Shown here: positions 26,289 to 35,176 of the stretch, in pieces
Layout of the letters: each line of letters begins with the position of its first letter
Position numbering within the stretch: the stretch's first letter is position 1
Assembly: GCF_900108225.1 (NCBI RefSeq)
Contig: NZ_FNUZ01000003.1
Coordinates: forward strand, 186,001-250,000
Direction of reading: 5' to 3'
Source: Thalassococcus halodurans
GTDB taxonomy: Bacteria; Pseudomonadota; Alphaproteobacteria; Rhodobacterales; Rhodobacteraceae
DNA: 64,000 bases
Made by a program: the position numbers and the translations under genes
Notes under the pieces: model-generated
Database searches by the model: none
What the model saw: only the letters and a program-made list of their open reading frames with translations
Told to the model about the DNA's origin: nothing

Positions 26289-26777
26289 TCACATCGCTTC
26301 CAGCAATGTCTCACCAGCAGAAATGCTGCACTCGCCCGCCGCTTCTTCTTCGTTCAGGATGGTCACAACGCCGTCCTCGACCAGCATCGAAAACCGCTTG
26401 CAGCGGTCATAGAAACCAACCGGCGGTGCGGTAAATTCCATGCCGATCGCTTTGGTGAACGATGCATCGCCATCCGCCAGCATTGTCAGGCCCGCGTCTT
26501 CTGCGCCTGTGTTTTCCGCCCATGCCTTCATGACAAACGGGTCGTTCACGGCCACACAGATGATTTCATCCACGCCTTTTTCGGCAAACGCATCTTTGGT
26601 GCGGATAAAGCTGGGAACATGCGCCGCCGAACAGGTGCGGGTGAACGCGCCCGGAAGACCGAACAGAACAACCTTCCGTCCTTTCAGCTTCTCGGCCAGA
26701 TCGACCGTCGCCGGACCCTCGTCGCCCATGACCAGAAATGTTGCATTCGGCAGTGTATCGCCTTTTTTGATAGCCAT
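26289..26777 (-). CDS. Peroxiredoxin (Prx5 / AhpC-TSA redoxin family)
   Basis: A 162-residue thiol peroxidase that reduces hydrogen and organic peroxides. The peroxidatic cysteine lies in GLPGAFTRTCSAAHVPSFI (TxxC motif). DEIICVAVNDPFVMKAWAEN and the GMEFTAPPVGFYDRCKRFSM stretch are typical of bacterial/eukaryotic Prx5. I start at MAIKKGDTLPNATF after a GGGAAGAG site. The longer open frame upstream runs across the divergent promoter and is rejected. Divergent from the ferredoxin reductase gene. Confidence 0.93.
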   Translation of the reverse strand: MAIKKGDTLPNATFLVMGDEGPATVDLAEKLKGRKVVLFGLPGAFTRTCSAAHVPSFIRTKDAFAEKGVDEIICVAVNDPFVMKAWAENTGAEDAGLTMLADGDASFTKAIGMEFTAPPVGFYDRCKRFSMLVEDGVVTILNEEEAAGECSISAGETLLEAM

Positions 26778-26856
26778 TACGCTCTTCCCAAATTTGCGTT
26801 TCGTTCTCTGCCAGATATAGGGTGCCCCAAGCAAAAACCAGTAAGGGTTCGAAAAG

Positions 26857-28065
26857 ATGACAAAGGTCGTTGTTGTAGGTGCCGGACAAGCCGGCGCTTC
26901 GGTGGTTGCAAAGCTTCGCAACAAGGGGTTCGAAGGGGCGATCACCATGATCGGCGAAGAACCCGCAGTGCCGTATCAGCGCCCGCCGTTGTCCAAAGCC
27001 TACCTGCTGGGCGAGATGGAACTGGACCGCCTGTATCTGCGTCCCGAAAGCTTTTATGCGGAAAACAACATCGACCTGATCCTGTCCAATAAGGTCGAGT
27101 CCATCGATCCCGCGGCAAAGACCGTCACCGTGGATGGCAAGACCGTGGATTATGACGAGCTGGTGCTGACTACAGGCTCCTATCCCCGTCGCTTGCCCGC
27201 TTCGATTGGCGGCGATCTGGACGGTGTGTTCACTGTTCGCGGTCTGGCCGATGTAGATGCCATGCAGCCGCGTTTTACCGAAGGCGCCAAGGTGCTGATC
27301 GTCGGCGGTGGTTATATCGGGCTTGAGGCCGCAGCCGTCGCTGCCAAGCTGGGTTTGGATGTGACGCTGGTCGAAATGTCCGACCGTATCCTGCAGCGCG
27401 TTGCGGCCAAGGAAACCTCGGACTATTTCCGCAAACTTCACACAGATCACGGCGTAAAAATTCTGGAAAGCACCGGCCTGAACCGCCTAACAGGTGAAGG
27501 TCATGTATCCGGTGCGGAACTTAGTGACGGCACCACGCTGGATGTGGATTTCGTGATTGTTGGTGTGGGGATCGTGCCAGCCACCGAACTGGCCGAGGCC
27601 GCGGGCCTTGAGATCGACAACGGCATCAAGACCGACAACTTTGGCCGCACATCCGATCCGCACATCTGGTCGGCAGGCGACTGCGCGTCCTTCCCCTACA
27701 AAGGCGACCGCCTGCGTCTTGAAAGCGTGGGCAACGCGATTGACCAGGGCGAAATCGTTGCTGAAAACATTATGGGCGCGGAAACACCCTATACCGCCAA
27801 GCCGTGGTTCTGGTCGGACCAGTATGACTGCAAACTGCAGATCGCGGGCCTGAACGCGGGCTATGACCGTATCGTGACGCGCCAAGGGGCCGATGGATCG
27901 GTGTCCTACTGGTACTACAAGGGCGAAACGCTGCTGGCGTTGGACGCGATGAATGACCCGCGCGCCTACATGGTCGGCAAGCGCCTGATCGAAAACGGCA
28001 AGTCGCCCAACCCGACGCTGATCGCCGACCCTGCCCAAGATCTCAAACCGCTGCTCAAAGCGTGA
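26857..28065 (+). CDS. FAD-dependent NAD(P)H ferredoxin reductase family protein
   Basis: A 402-residue flavoprotein of the ferredoxin/rhodocoxin/putidaredoxin reductase type, passing electrons from NADH to a small iron-sulfur protein. The FAD-binding motif is VVVGAGQAGASVVAKLR at the N-terminus and the NAD motif is VLIVGGGYIGLEAAAVAAK at about residue 148. IWSAGDCASFPYKG is the second FAD contact, and a C-terminal reductase domain (about 320-400) completes the fold. No ferredoxin or P450 gene is adjacent, so the partner is unknown. It overlaps rsmD by four bases. Confidence 0.9.
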   Translation: MTKVVVVGAGQAGASVVAKLRNKGFEGAITMIGEEPAVPYQRPPLSKAYLLGEMELDRLYLRPESFYAENNIDLILSNKVESIDPAAKTVTVDGKTVDYDELVLTTGSYPRRLPASIGGDLDGVFTVRGLADVDAMQPRFTEGAKVLIVGGGYIGLEAAAVAAKLGLDVTLVEMSDRILQRVAAKETSDYFRKLHTDHGVKILESTGLNRLTGEGHVSGAELSDGTTLDVDFVIVGVGIVPATELAEAAGLEIDNGIKTDNFGRTSDPHIWSAGDCASFPYKGDRLRLESVGNAIDQGEIVAENIMGAETPYTAKPWFWSDQYDCKLQIAGLNAGYDRIVTRQGADGSVSYWYYKGETLLALDAMNDPRAYMVGKRLIENGKSPNPTLIADPAQDLKPLLKA

Positions 28066-28619
28066 GGATCATCGCAGGCACCCATCGCGGTCGCGCCTTG
28101 ACCCCTGTGGGCAAGGGCGATCCGGGCGCACATCTGCGCCCGACCACCGACCGTGTCCGCGAAAGCCTGTTCAACACGTTGGCGGGGGGCCGTTTCGGTG
28201 ACCCGTTCGACAGCGCGCAGGTGCTGGACCTGTTCGCGGGAACCGGCGCTTTGGGGCTCGAGGCGCTGTCGCGCGGGGCCGAACACGTGACCTTTGTCGA
28301 CGACGGGCGCAAAGCCGGTCAGCTGGTGCGTGCGAATATCAAGCTGTTGGGCGTGGGCGGGCAAACCACTGTTCTAGGCACCAACGCCACCCGCCTGCCC
28401 GCCGCGACCACCCCCGCCACGCTGGTTTTTCTGGACCCGCCCTACGGCAAATCGCTGGGGGAAAAGGCGCTGGCATCGGCGCGTGACGCTGGCTGGATCG
28501 CACCCGAGGCCCTGATCGTCTGGGAAGAATCCGCCCCAATGGACGCGCCCGAGGGCTTCGAGTTTCTGGAACACCGCAAATACGGCGACACGCATGTGAC
28601 GCTGCTGGAAGTCGTTTAG
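28062..28619 (+). CDS. rsmD: 16S rRNA (guanine966-N2)-methyltransferase
   Basis: RsmD (185 residues) methylates G966 of 16S rRNA in the 30S subunit. The N-terminal RIIAGTHRGRAL, the LRPTTDRVRESLFNTL segment, the SAM motif VLDLFAGTGALGLEALSRGA and the catalytic FLDPPYGKSLG are all intact. The start is GTG, sharing four bases (GTGA) with the reductase stop. Its stop overlaps the convergent MFS gene by four bases. Confidence 0.95.
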   Translation: MRIIAGTHRGRALTPVGKGDPGAHLRPTTDRVRESLFNTLAGGRFGDPFDSAQVLDLFAGTGALGLEALSRGAEHVTFVDDGRKAGQLVRANIKLLGVGGQTTVLGTNATRLPAATTPATLVFLDPPYGKSLGEKALASARDAGWIAPEALIVWEESAPMDAPEGFEFLEHRKYGDTHVTLLEVV

Positions 28620-29794
28620 GTCTCGCGCCCTGCCAGCTTAGCCGCGCGGTGGGTCCAAAGCACGTGGCCCAAAGCCCCCAGTGCTCCGATCCCGCCTGCG
28701 ATGCCCAACGCCAGAAGACCGAATTGTTCAAGCACCAGCCCGCCCACAGCCGCGCCAGTCGCCGTGCCGACGTAGATCGCGGCAGCGTTCAGGGCAAAGA
28801 CCACGCTGGCCTCTTCAGGCGCCAGGGCCAACAGGCGGATTTGCTGGGATGCCATAAAGGCCCAGCAGGACATGGACCAGAAGAACACCACAGCGAACAG
28901 CCCGAGCTTGGCAAAGGGCAGCGCAGAAAACAGCGGCATTAGAAAGACCAGCGCAAGGCATAGGATCACCAGCGTTTTGACTGCGCCCAAGGCATCGGCC
29001 ATCCGCCCGCCCAACTGGTTGCCCGTTACAGCGGCGATCCCGAAGATCAACAGAACCAGCGCGATCCCGTCGCGGCCAAAGCCCATCGTGTCTGTCAGCA
29101 GCGGCGACAGGTAGGTGTAGATGATGTAGATCGGCCCAAGGAATGCGGCGGTGAACAGAACCACCGCGATCAACAGCCCGTCCTTCAACACCCGCCCCAG
29201 ATCACGCAGCGACACGGGCTGAAGGCTTAGCCCCTTAGGCACACGCAGCCACACGACCACCAAAGCGATCAGAGCCAGCACAAGCACCATGACAAAGGCC
29301 ATGCGCCAGCCGAATGTATAAGCCACCCAACTGCCCGCAGGCACGCCGAACACCTGCGCCAGTGACAGGCCGAAGACCACATTCGCCAGGGCCCGCCCAC
29401 GCGCGGCCGCAGGTGATACCGCTGCCGTCACCGCCGCTGCGACGGGCGTGAACATCCCCGCGCCCGCCGCCGCCAAAGCGCGCGAGGCATAAAGCGTCGG
29501 CAGGTTCGGGGCAAAGGCACATCCCGCAGCGCCCAGCGCGAACATCCCCATGCCCAGCGCCAGCACACGCCTACGCCCGATGGCACCGGTTGCTGACACC
29601 AGAAGCGGGGACAGGATTGCATAGGAAATGGCGTAAAACGTCATCAGCCACCCCGCCGCCGCGCGCGAGATGGTAAAGGCGTCGGCCACCGGATCGATCA
29701 AACCGACCACGATGAACGCGCCCATGCCGATAACAAAGTTGCAGGCCGACAGCGCCCAGATCAGATCGGTGGGCGCCGAGGTATCCTTAGCCAT
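28616..29794 (-). CDS. MFS transporter (drug/arabinose efflux type)
   Basis: A 392-residue major-facilitator protein with about 12 membrane helices, probably an efflux pump. The DLIWALSACNFVIGMGAFIV first helix, the loop motif GAIGRRRVLALGM between helices 2 and 3 and the PVAAAVTAAVSPAAARGRALA segment suit the DHA1 group (AraJ/YdhP-like). The substrate is unknown. I start at MAKDTSAPTD, which overlaps the end of map; an ATG 17 codons upstream lies deeper inside map. Confidence 0.86.
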   Translation of the reverse strand: MAKDTSAPTDLIWALSACNFVIGMGAFIVVGLIDPVADAFTISRAAAGWLMTFYAISYAILSPLLVSATGAIGRRRVLALGMGMFALGAAGCAFAPNLPTLYASRALAAAGAGMFTPVAAAVTAAVSPAAARGRALANVVFGLSLAQVFGVPAGSWVAYTFGWRMAFVMVLVLALIALVVVWLRVPKGLSLQPVSLRDLGRVLKDGLLIAVVLFTAAFLGPIYIIYTYLSPLLTDTMGFGRDGIALVLLIFGIAAVTGNQLGGRMADALGAVKTLVILCLALVFLMPLFSALPFAKLGLFAVVFFWSMSCWAFMASQQIRLLALAPEEASVVFALNAAAIYVGTATGAAVGGLVLEQFGLLALGIAGGIGALGALGHVLWTHRAAKLAGRET

Positions 29795-30596
29795 AGGTGG
29801 GGTGGAACTTGCCTGCCGGTGACAGGGTAAAGATATCCACGCCATCTGCCGTCACGCCGACGGAATGTTCGAACTGCGCCGACAGGGATTTGTCGCGGGT
29901 GACCGCTGTCCAGTCGTCTGCCAGAACCTTGGTTTCGGGGCGTCCCAGATTGACCATCGGCTCGATGGTAAAGAACATACCTTCTTCCAGCACAGCGCCT
30001 GTGCCAGCGCGGCCATAGTGCAGAACGTTCGGCGGGGCGTGGAACACGCGGCCAAGACCGTGGCCACAGAAATCCCGCACGACGGACATGCGCTGCGCTT
30101 CGACATAGGTCTGGATCGCGTTTCCGATGTCGCCGAATGTGTTGCCGGGTTTGACCATCTCGATCCCCAGCATCAGCGCATCATGGGTGACCTGAATAAG
30201 CCGTTCGGTTTTGCGCGACAGCTTGCCCGCCACATACATGCGGCTTGTGTCACCGTACCAGCCATCGACAATCACGGTGACGTCGATGTTCAGGATATCG
30301 CCATCCTTCAGCTTTTTGTCGCCGGGGATGCCGTGGCAGACCACGTGGTTCACGCTGATACAGGTCGCGTGCTGATAGCCCTTATAGCCGATCGTCGCCG
30401 AAATCGCGTTTTCTTCCTCGATCCGGTTGCGGATGAAGTCATCAATCGCGCCAGTGGTCTGGCCCGGAAAGACATGCTCGGCAACTTCGTCCAACAACTG
30501 CGCTGCCAGACGACCGGCCTTGTGCATGCCGTCATAGTCGCTTGCGTCGTAAATGCGGATGCCTTCGCGGGTCAGGCGGCCTCTTGCTTCGTTCAA
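29787..30596 (-). CDS. map: Type I methionine aminopeptidase
   Basis: Map removes the initiator methionine from new proteins. The metal ligands lie in ILNIDVTVIVDGWYGDTSRM (two Asp), FCGHGLGRVFH (His), FFTIEPMV (Glu) and AQFEHSVGV (Glu). With the TTG start at NEARGRLTREG the protein has 269 residues, as in related alphaproteobacteria. That TTG follows a GGGAG site seven bases upstream. An ATG 33 codons further up would add an untypical N-terminus. The normal partner upstream is sfsA, here displaced by two inserted plus-strand genes. Confidence 0.93.
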   Translation of the reverse strand: MNEARGRLTREGIRIYDASDYDGMHKAGRLAAQLLDEVAEHVFPGQTTGAIDDFIRNRIEEENAISATIGYKGYQHATCISVNHVVCHGIPGDKKLKDGDILNIDVTVIVDGWYGDTSRMYVAGKLSRKTERLIQVTHDALMLGIEMVKPGNTFGDIGNAIQTYVEAQRMSVVRDFCGHGLGRVFHAPPNVLHYGRAGTGAVLEEGMFFTIEPMVNLGRPETKVLADDWTAVTRDKSLSAQFEHSVGVTADGVDIFTLSPAGKFHPTYG

Positions 30597-30789
30597 AACG
30601 GGACTCCCGTAGCTTCGTTGCCCGTTATGTAATGCCGTTTTCGCCAAGAGGCCAGAGTAACGCCGCGGTGCCGCTAATTTCGAAGGCGTTGGCATCTAAG
30701 CGAACGATGCAGGCAGCCACATGAGTATTGACCAATCCAACGGGACGTCCGACTATCTACCCTAGATTGAAAACAAAGGCGTTAGACTG

Positions 30790-31395
30790 TTGATTTACAA
30801 ATTACTCGGCGTGATTTTCGGTGCCTCGGTGGCGGCAACTTTCTTCATTTGGAAAAGCCAGCAAGTCGACCAATCGTTAGAGCAAGACTTCGTCGAACTG
30901 TTCGAACGCTGCCGGACATCCATCGAAACCGGCCAGCCTTTTGACAGCACCGGATTAGAGGAAACCGAGGTTCGGAAAAATAGTAAGCAAAACTATGGCA
31001 TGTCGTCAGAGCAAGTCGCGTGGGCCCTGCCCGGCTCTGATTTTCAGGTTCTTTTAACCGCGTGGGTTGGCCGAAATAACGTCACTCGGCATCTCTGCGA
31101 TATTGAGCTGCAAGACGAACGTCGCTTCCTGAGCCCCGTTGAACAAGGGCTTCTGATGCGCCAATTCGCTATTTTTCAGGGAAAGTACGTCGGCGCCAGA
31201 ACGCATAAACTCGACCCTCTCTATGTCCTCATACCACCGGTGATAACGAACACGTTTTTGCTTTCTGAACGCAATCCAAGAGGATGTTCGGTGATCAATA
31301 CGATCAGCATGGGGCCTGATGGCTACTTCTTTTCCGCAGGCAGCGGCGAGCAGGGTACAAAAGAATGCGAGACCGAGAAGGCTTCACTCAACTAG
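30790..31395 (+). CDS. Unknown membrane-anchored or exported protein
   Basis: I do not recognise this 201-residue protein. An N-terminal hydrophobic helix (LLGVIFGASVAATFFIW, about residues 5-21) suggests a signal anchor with the rest outside the cytoplasm. The remainder has four cysteines (in FERCRTS, HLCDIE, RGCSVIN and TKECET) that could form two disulfides, and a GQPFDSTGL start of a mixed alpha/beta part. The start is TTG and the ribosome-binding site is weak. The gene is visibly AT-richer than its neighbours and faces the opposite way from sfsA and map, which suggests acquisition. It could be an immunity-, adhesion- or envelope-type protein; no function is supported. Confidence 0.65.
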   Translation: MIYKLLGVIFGASVAATFFIWKSQQVDQSLEQDFVELFERCRTSIETGQPFDSTGLEETEVRKNSKQNYGMSSEQVAWALPGSDFQVLLTAWVGRNNVTRHLCDIELQDERRFLSPVEQGLLMRQFAIFQGKYVGARTHKLDPLYVLIPPVITNTFLLSERNPRGCSVINTISMGPDGYFFSAGSGEQGTKECETEKASLN

Positions 31396-31539
31396 CCCGA
31401 TCATAAGGCGCGCAGCAAATTCAGGGCCATAGTATCGTGAAGCTGGAAGAGCTTTGGCGTCAGTGGTGACTAAAACCTTTATTGGGCCGCCCACATCGCT
31501 ACTGTATGCGCATCGTATTTGTTGAAAGCCGTTTTAATC

Positions 31540-32298
31540 ATGTCTTTACACACAGCCTCTGACAACTGGGATTTCTATTCCTGCTCAATTGAAGAAAAGC
31601 CACATTCCACGATGGTAAACCTATCTTTGCACGACCTCGCACCAATACGCGGGCTGGATTGGTTTCATTGCTTAGAGGTCCTTCTGAAGTCGCCCAATCC
31701 CCAAAACGGGATGACGACAAGTGACGAATTCGAACCCCTTAGTGAAATCGAAGATTTTATTGCGCGGAATGAATCTGAAAGCCTGAGATACGTCGCGCGG
31801 CAAACAGGGGACGGCCGACGCAAATTTTATTTTTACGCAACACCCGACTTCAAGTTCTCGGATATCGTCGATGAAATAAACCAAGCGTTTCCGACCTACG
31901 AGAAAAGCACATTCAATTTTGAAGACGCGGAATGGGAGACATATTTTGGCAATTTGTATCCCAACGCCATGGCGATGAATGAAATTGCCAATCGAAGTGT
32001 TTTCCTGCTGCTCGAAGAACACGGTGACAATTTAGAAGTTCTGCGGGAAATCGATCACAACTTTATCTTCAAAAACCGCGAACACGCAGAGCAACTTACT
32101 AAGACGCTGGAGGAAAAAGGCTTCAAGGTAAGCACCAGCACCCGCGGCCTCTTTAAAAAATCCTACGATCTTCTTGCTCAACGGGTTGATGCACCACGCC
32201 AACTCGACCCGATCACATTCGAATTAAAGCAACTCGCCGACGAACTTGGAGGGGAATACGATGGCTGGGGATGCTCGGTGCAATCCGATAGCGAATAG
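31540..32298 (+). CDS. DUF695 - RraB (RNase E inhibitor-like) fusion protein
   Basis: A 252-residue cytoplasmic protein. Residues about 5-130 resemble DUF695 (DNWDFYSCSIEEKPHSTMV start, RRKFYFYATPDFKFSDIV end). Residues about 145-250 resemble RraB, with LLLEEHGDNLEVLREIDHNF followed by FKNREHAEQLTKTLEEKGF. RraB proteins bind RNase E and slow mRNA decay; whether this one does is unproven. The ATG used follows a GAAAG-type site; an in-frame TTG seven codons earlier is possible. AT-rich, like its neighbour, and probably inserted together with it. Confidence 0.78.
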   Translation: MSLHTASDNWDFYSCSIEEKPHSTMVNLSLHDLAPIRGLDWFHCLEVLLKSPNPQNGMTTSDEFEPLSEIEDFIARNESESLRYVARQTGDGRRKFYFYATPDFKFSDIVDEINQAFPTYEKSTFNFEDAEWETYFGNLYPNAMAMNEIANRSVFLLLEEHGDNLEVLREIDHNFIFKNREHAEQLTKTLEEKGFKVSTSTRGLFKKSYDLLAQRVDAPRQLDPITFELKQLADELGGEYDGWGCSVQSDSE

Positions 32299-32386
32299 CG
32301 CCATTTGTTCTCACTTAGAGCCCTTCAGTCACGAAAGGTACTCAGAGAGCGACGCATAAAACCGCACAAGCTAAATTTTTCCCAAT

Positions 32387-33097
32387 TTATCCCTCTGCCA
32401 CAAACGGCAGCTTCCGACCCAGTGTGATCTGCTCTGGCGTGATCTGGCAATCGTAGGCGATGACTTCGATGCCCTGTTTGGAGGCCTCTGCAAAGGCCTT
32501 TGCGTAGGCAGGGTCGATGTCAGCGGCCAGTCCAACGCGGTCGGCATCTGTGCGTTGCACCAAATAGAGCATCACCGCCCGCGCGCCTGCCTGAGACATC
32601 TGCGCCAGTTCGGCCAGATGTTTCGCCCCGCGTTTGGTCACGCTGTCAGGAAACTCGGCCAGACCGGACTGGCGCATCAGCGTAACGGATTTGACCTCGA
32701 CATAGGTGTCCGGCTGATCCGCGCCTTGCAGCAGGAAATCGATCCGGCTGCTTTCGCCGTATTTCTGTTCGGGCTTGACCGTGTCGAACTGCGTCAGCCC
32801 CTCGACCAGACGGTCCTGAATGGCTGCTTTCAGCATCCGGTTCGGCACGGCTGTGTCCACCCCCGTGAACGCGCCGCTGTCGTGCTCCACCAGCTTCCAC
32901 GCCCATTTCAGTTTGCGCTTGGGATCGTCGTTCGGCTCCAGCCAGACGCGCAGCCCTTCGTCTGCCAGTCCCATCATCGATCCGGGGTTGGCGCAATGGG
33001 CCGTGACCTCGCGCCCGTCTTCAAGACGGACATCTGCCAGAAAGCGTTTATAGCGACGTATCAGCCGGGCGGGGACGAGAGGGGTTTGAAAGCGCAT
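32387..33097 (-). CDS. sfsA: DNA/RNA nuclease SfsA
   Basis: SfsA (236 residues) was named sugar fermentation stimulation protein and is now classed as a nuclease-like protein. It has an OB-fold start (LVPARLIRRYKRFLADVRLE then TAHCANPGSMMGL) and a PD-(D/E)XK core with RIDFLLQGADQPDTYVEVKS, where the Asp and Glu-x-Lys are the catalytic residues. Length and start are standard. It is divergent from the CinA-type gene after a 48-base gap. Confidence 0.94.
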   Translation of the reverse strand: MRFQTPLVPARLIRRYKRFLADVRLEDGREVTAHCANPGSMMGLADEGLRVWLEPNDDPKRKLKWAWKLVEHDSGAFTGVDTAVPNRMLKAAIQDRLVEGLTQFDTVKPEQKYGESSRIDFLLQGADQPDTYVEVKSVTLMRQSGLAEFPDSVTKRGAKHLAELAQMSQAGARAVMLYLVQRTDADRVGLAADIDPAYAKAFAEASKQGIEVIAYDCQITPEQITLGRKLPFVAEG

Positions 33098-33145
33098 GGT
33101 GCCGCCCTATAGCTTGTCCCGAAGACAACGCCAAGGAGTGCCGCC

Positions 33146-33868
33146 ATGTCCAACCCTACAGCCGCCATGCTGGTGATCGGTGACGAAATCCTGTCCGGCC
33201 GGACCCGCGATGCGAACATGCACTATCTGGCAGGAGAAATGACCAAGATGGGCATCGACCTGAAAGAGGTGCGCGTGGTCAGCGATGATCGCGATGCGAT
33301 CATCCGTGCCGTGAATGATCTGCGCAGTGGGTATGACTCGGTCTTTACCAGCGGCGGCATTGGCCCGACGCACGACGACATCACCGCCGATTGCGTGGCC
33401 GCAGCTTTTGGTGTGCACATCGACGTGCGCGATGATGCCAGTGCGCTTTTGGCAGCATTCTATGAACAAACGGGCCGCGAGTTGAACGAAGCGCGGCTGC
33501 GCATGGCGCGCATCCCGGACGGCGCGACGCTGATCGACAATCCTGTTTCTGTAGCACCGGGTTTCAAGCTGGAAAACGTCTATGTCATGGCCGGTGTGCC
33601 GTCGGTGTTTCAGGCCATGTTGGCCAGCATCACCCCCACACTGACCGGCGGCGCACCGCTCTTGACCCAATCCATCCGCATTGAACGGGGCGAAGGCGAT
33701 ATCGCCGCGCCTTTGGGCAAACTGGCTGACGAGTTCTCGGACCTCAGCTTTGGCTCCTACCCCTTCCAACACAATGGTGTGCATGGTGCGAATATCGTGA
33801 TCCGTGGTACCGATGGCGCACGCGTTGAGGCGGCGGCGATCCGAGTGGCAGGACTTTTTGACGAATGA
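33146..33868 (+). CDS. CinA-family protein, molybdopterin-binding domain only
   Basis: A 240-residue stand-alone MoCF/MoaB-like domain of the CinA N-terminal family. AMLVIGDEILSGRTRDANMHYLA, FTSGGIGPTHDDITADCVA and GVPSVFQAMLASI are the conserved segments. Full-length CinA adds a C-terminal nicotinamide-nucleotide amidase domain; it is missing here, so the deamidase activity is not expected. The function is uncertain. It is coupled by a four-base overlap to the GNAT gene. Confidence 0.9.
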   Translation: MSNPTAAMLVIGDEILSGRTRDANMHYLAGEMTKMGIDLKEVRVVSDDRDAIIRAVNDLRSGYDSVFTSGGIGPTHDDITADCVAAAFGVHIDVRDDASALLAAFYEQTGRELNEARLRMARIPDGATLIDNPVSVAPGFKLENVYVMAGVPSVFQAMLASITPTLTGGAPLLTQSIRIERGEGDIAAPLGKLADEFSDLSFGSYPFQHNGVHGANIVIRGTDGARVEAAAIRVAGLFDE

Positions 33869-34587
33869 CCAAACCCGATATCCAGAAACTGTACGATGTG
33901 ACCGAGGCCACATGGCCGCCCGCTGCGCGTTTCGACCTTGGGCCTGTCACGCTCCGCGATGGAGCGGGTGGTGGCAAACGTGTGTCGGCGGCGACGGCAC
34001 AAGATGGCTGGACGCCCGTCGATCTGGACGCCGCAGAGGCGCGGATGAATGAGATGGGGCAGCAGCCGCTGTTCATGATCCGCGAAGGTCAGGATGATCT
34101 GGACGCCACGCTAGATGCCAAGGGCTATAAGGTCATTGATCCCGTCTATGCCCGCATGTGTCCTGTGTCGAACCTGACCGATCTGCCGATCCCGCGTGTC
34201 ACGGCCTTTGCCATTTGGGAACCGCTGGCCATCATGCGGGATATCTGGGCCGAAGGCGGCATCGGGGCGGAACGGCTGGCCGTGATGGACCGTGCCTGCG
34301 ATCCGAAGACAGGCATTCTGGGCCGCGTCGATGACAAACCCGCCGCCACCGCCTTTGCGGCGATCCACGATGGTGTGGCCATGGTCCATGCAGTGGAAAC
34401 CCGCGTCGCGCATCGCCGCAAGGGCATGGGCAAATGGGTCATGCGTCAGGCCGCGCATTGGGCGGCGGCCAACGGGGCCGACTGGATCGCGATCCTTGTG
34501 ACCACTGGCAACGAAAGTGCAAATGCGCTGTATGAATCCTTGGGTATGGAGATCGTCGGCAAGTATCACTACCGTATCAAAGCCTAA
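33865..34587 (+). CDS. GNAT-family N-acetyltransferase
   Basis: A 240-residue acetyltransferase with unknown substrate. The acetyl-CoA loop is seen in ETRVAHRRKGMGKWVMRQAA (about residues 185-205) and the late GNESANALYESLGMEIVG strand is typical of GNAT. The N-terminal half (about 1-120) is variable. It sits between the CinA-type gene, which it overlaps, and the AhpD-like gene, which has its own strong ribosome-binding site after a 17-base gap. Confidence 0.86.
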   Translation: MTKPDIQKLYDVTEATWPPAARFDLGPVTLRDGAGGGKRVSAATAQDGWTPVDLDAAEARMNEMGQQPLFMIREGQDDLDATLDAKGYKVIDPVYARMCPVSNLTDLPIPRVTAFAIWEPLAIMRDIWAEGGIGAERLAVMDRACDPKTGILGRVDDKPAATAFAAIHDGVAMVHAVETRVAHRRKGMGKWVMRQAAHWAAANGADWIAILVTTGNESANALYESLGMEIVGKYHYRIKA

Positions 34588-34603
34588 TAGGAGGATCGGC
34601 AGC

Positions 34604-35176
34604 ATGACCAAATCAGATCAAGTCACCGCACTGGACCTGCCAATGGTCGATCCGCTACCACCCGAAACCCAACGCTATTTCGACATCTGCCAGGAAAAGC
34701 TGGGGATGATCCCGAATGTTCTGAAGGCTCACGCCTTTGACATCGACAAGCTGAACGCCTTTACCGCTTTGTACAACGATCTGATGTTGGGCAACTCTGG
34801 CCTGAGCAAGCTTGAACGCGAAATGATCGCGGTCTGTGTCAGCAGCATCAACAAATGCTTTTACTGCCTGACGGCGCATGGGGCGGCTGTGCGTCAACTG
34901 TCCGGCGATCCTAAACTGGGCGAAGCGCTGGTGATGAACTGGCGGGCGGCTGATCTGTCTGATCGGCAGGTCGCGATGCTGACATTCGCCGAAAAGGTCA
35001 CCAAAGCATCCCATGAAGTGGTCGAAGCCGACCGTCAGGCGCTGCGCGATGCTGGTTTCAGTGATCGCGACATTTGGGATATCGCCAACGTGACCGGTTT
35101 TTACAACATGTCGAACCGTGCGGCCTCTGCCGTCGATATGCGGCCTAATGACGAATACCATGCGCAGTTCCGTTAA
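34604..35176 (+). CDS. Peroxidase-related (AhpD-like / carboxymuconolactone decarboxylase family) protein
   Basis: A 190-residue AhpD-like protein. The CxxC-type redox motif is present as CFYCLTAHGAAV with the proton-relay His, and the DIWDIANVTGFYNMSNRAAS helix matches the uncharacterised peroxidase-related subfamily. It may use its Cys pair against peroxides; the true electron donor is unknown. The start is the ATG after TAGGAGGAT. Its end overlaps the OmpA-domain gene by 17 bases. Confidence 0.88.
   Translation: MTKSDQVTALDLPMVDPLPPETQRYFDICQEKLGMIPNVLKAHAFDIDKLNAFTALYNDLMLGNSGLSKLEREMIAVCVSSINKCFYCLTAHGAAVRQLSGDPKLGEALVMNWRAADLSDRQVAMLTFAEKVTKASHEVVEADRQALRDAGFSDRDIWDIANVTGFYNMSNRAASAVDMRPNDEYHAQFR

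Noticed and set aside
30597-30695. A longer Map protein starting at an upstream ATG
   Set aside because: The extra 33 residues do not fit Map N-termini, and the TTG at the normal start has a good ribosome-binding site.
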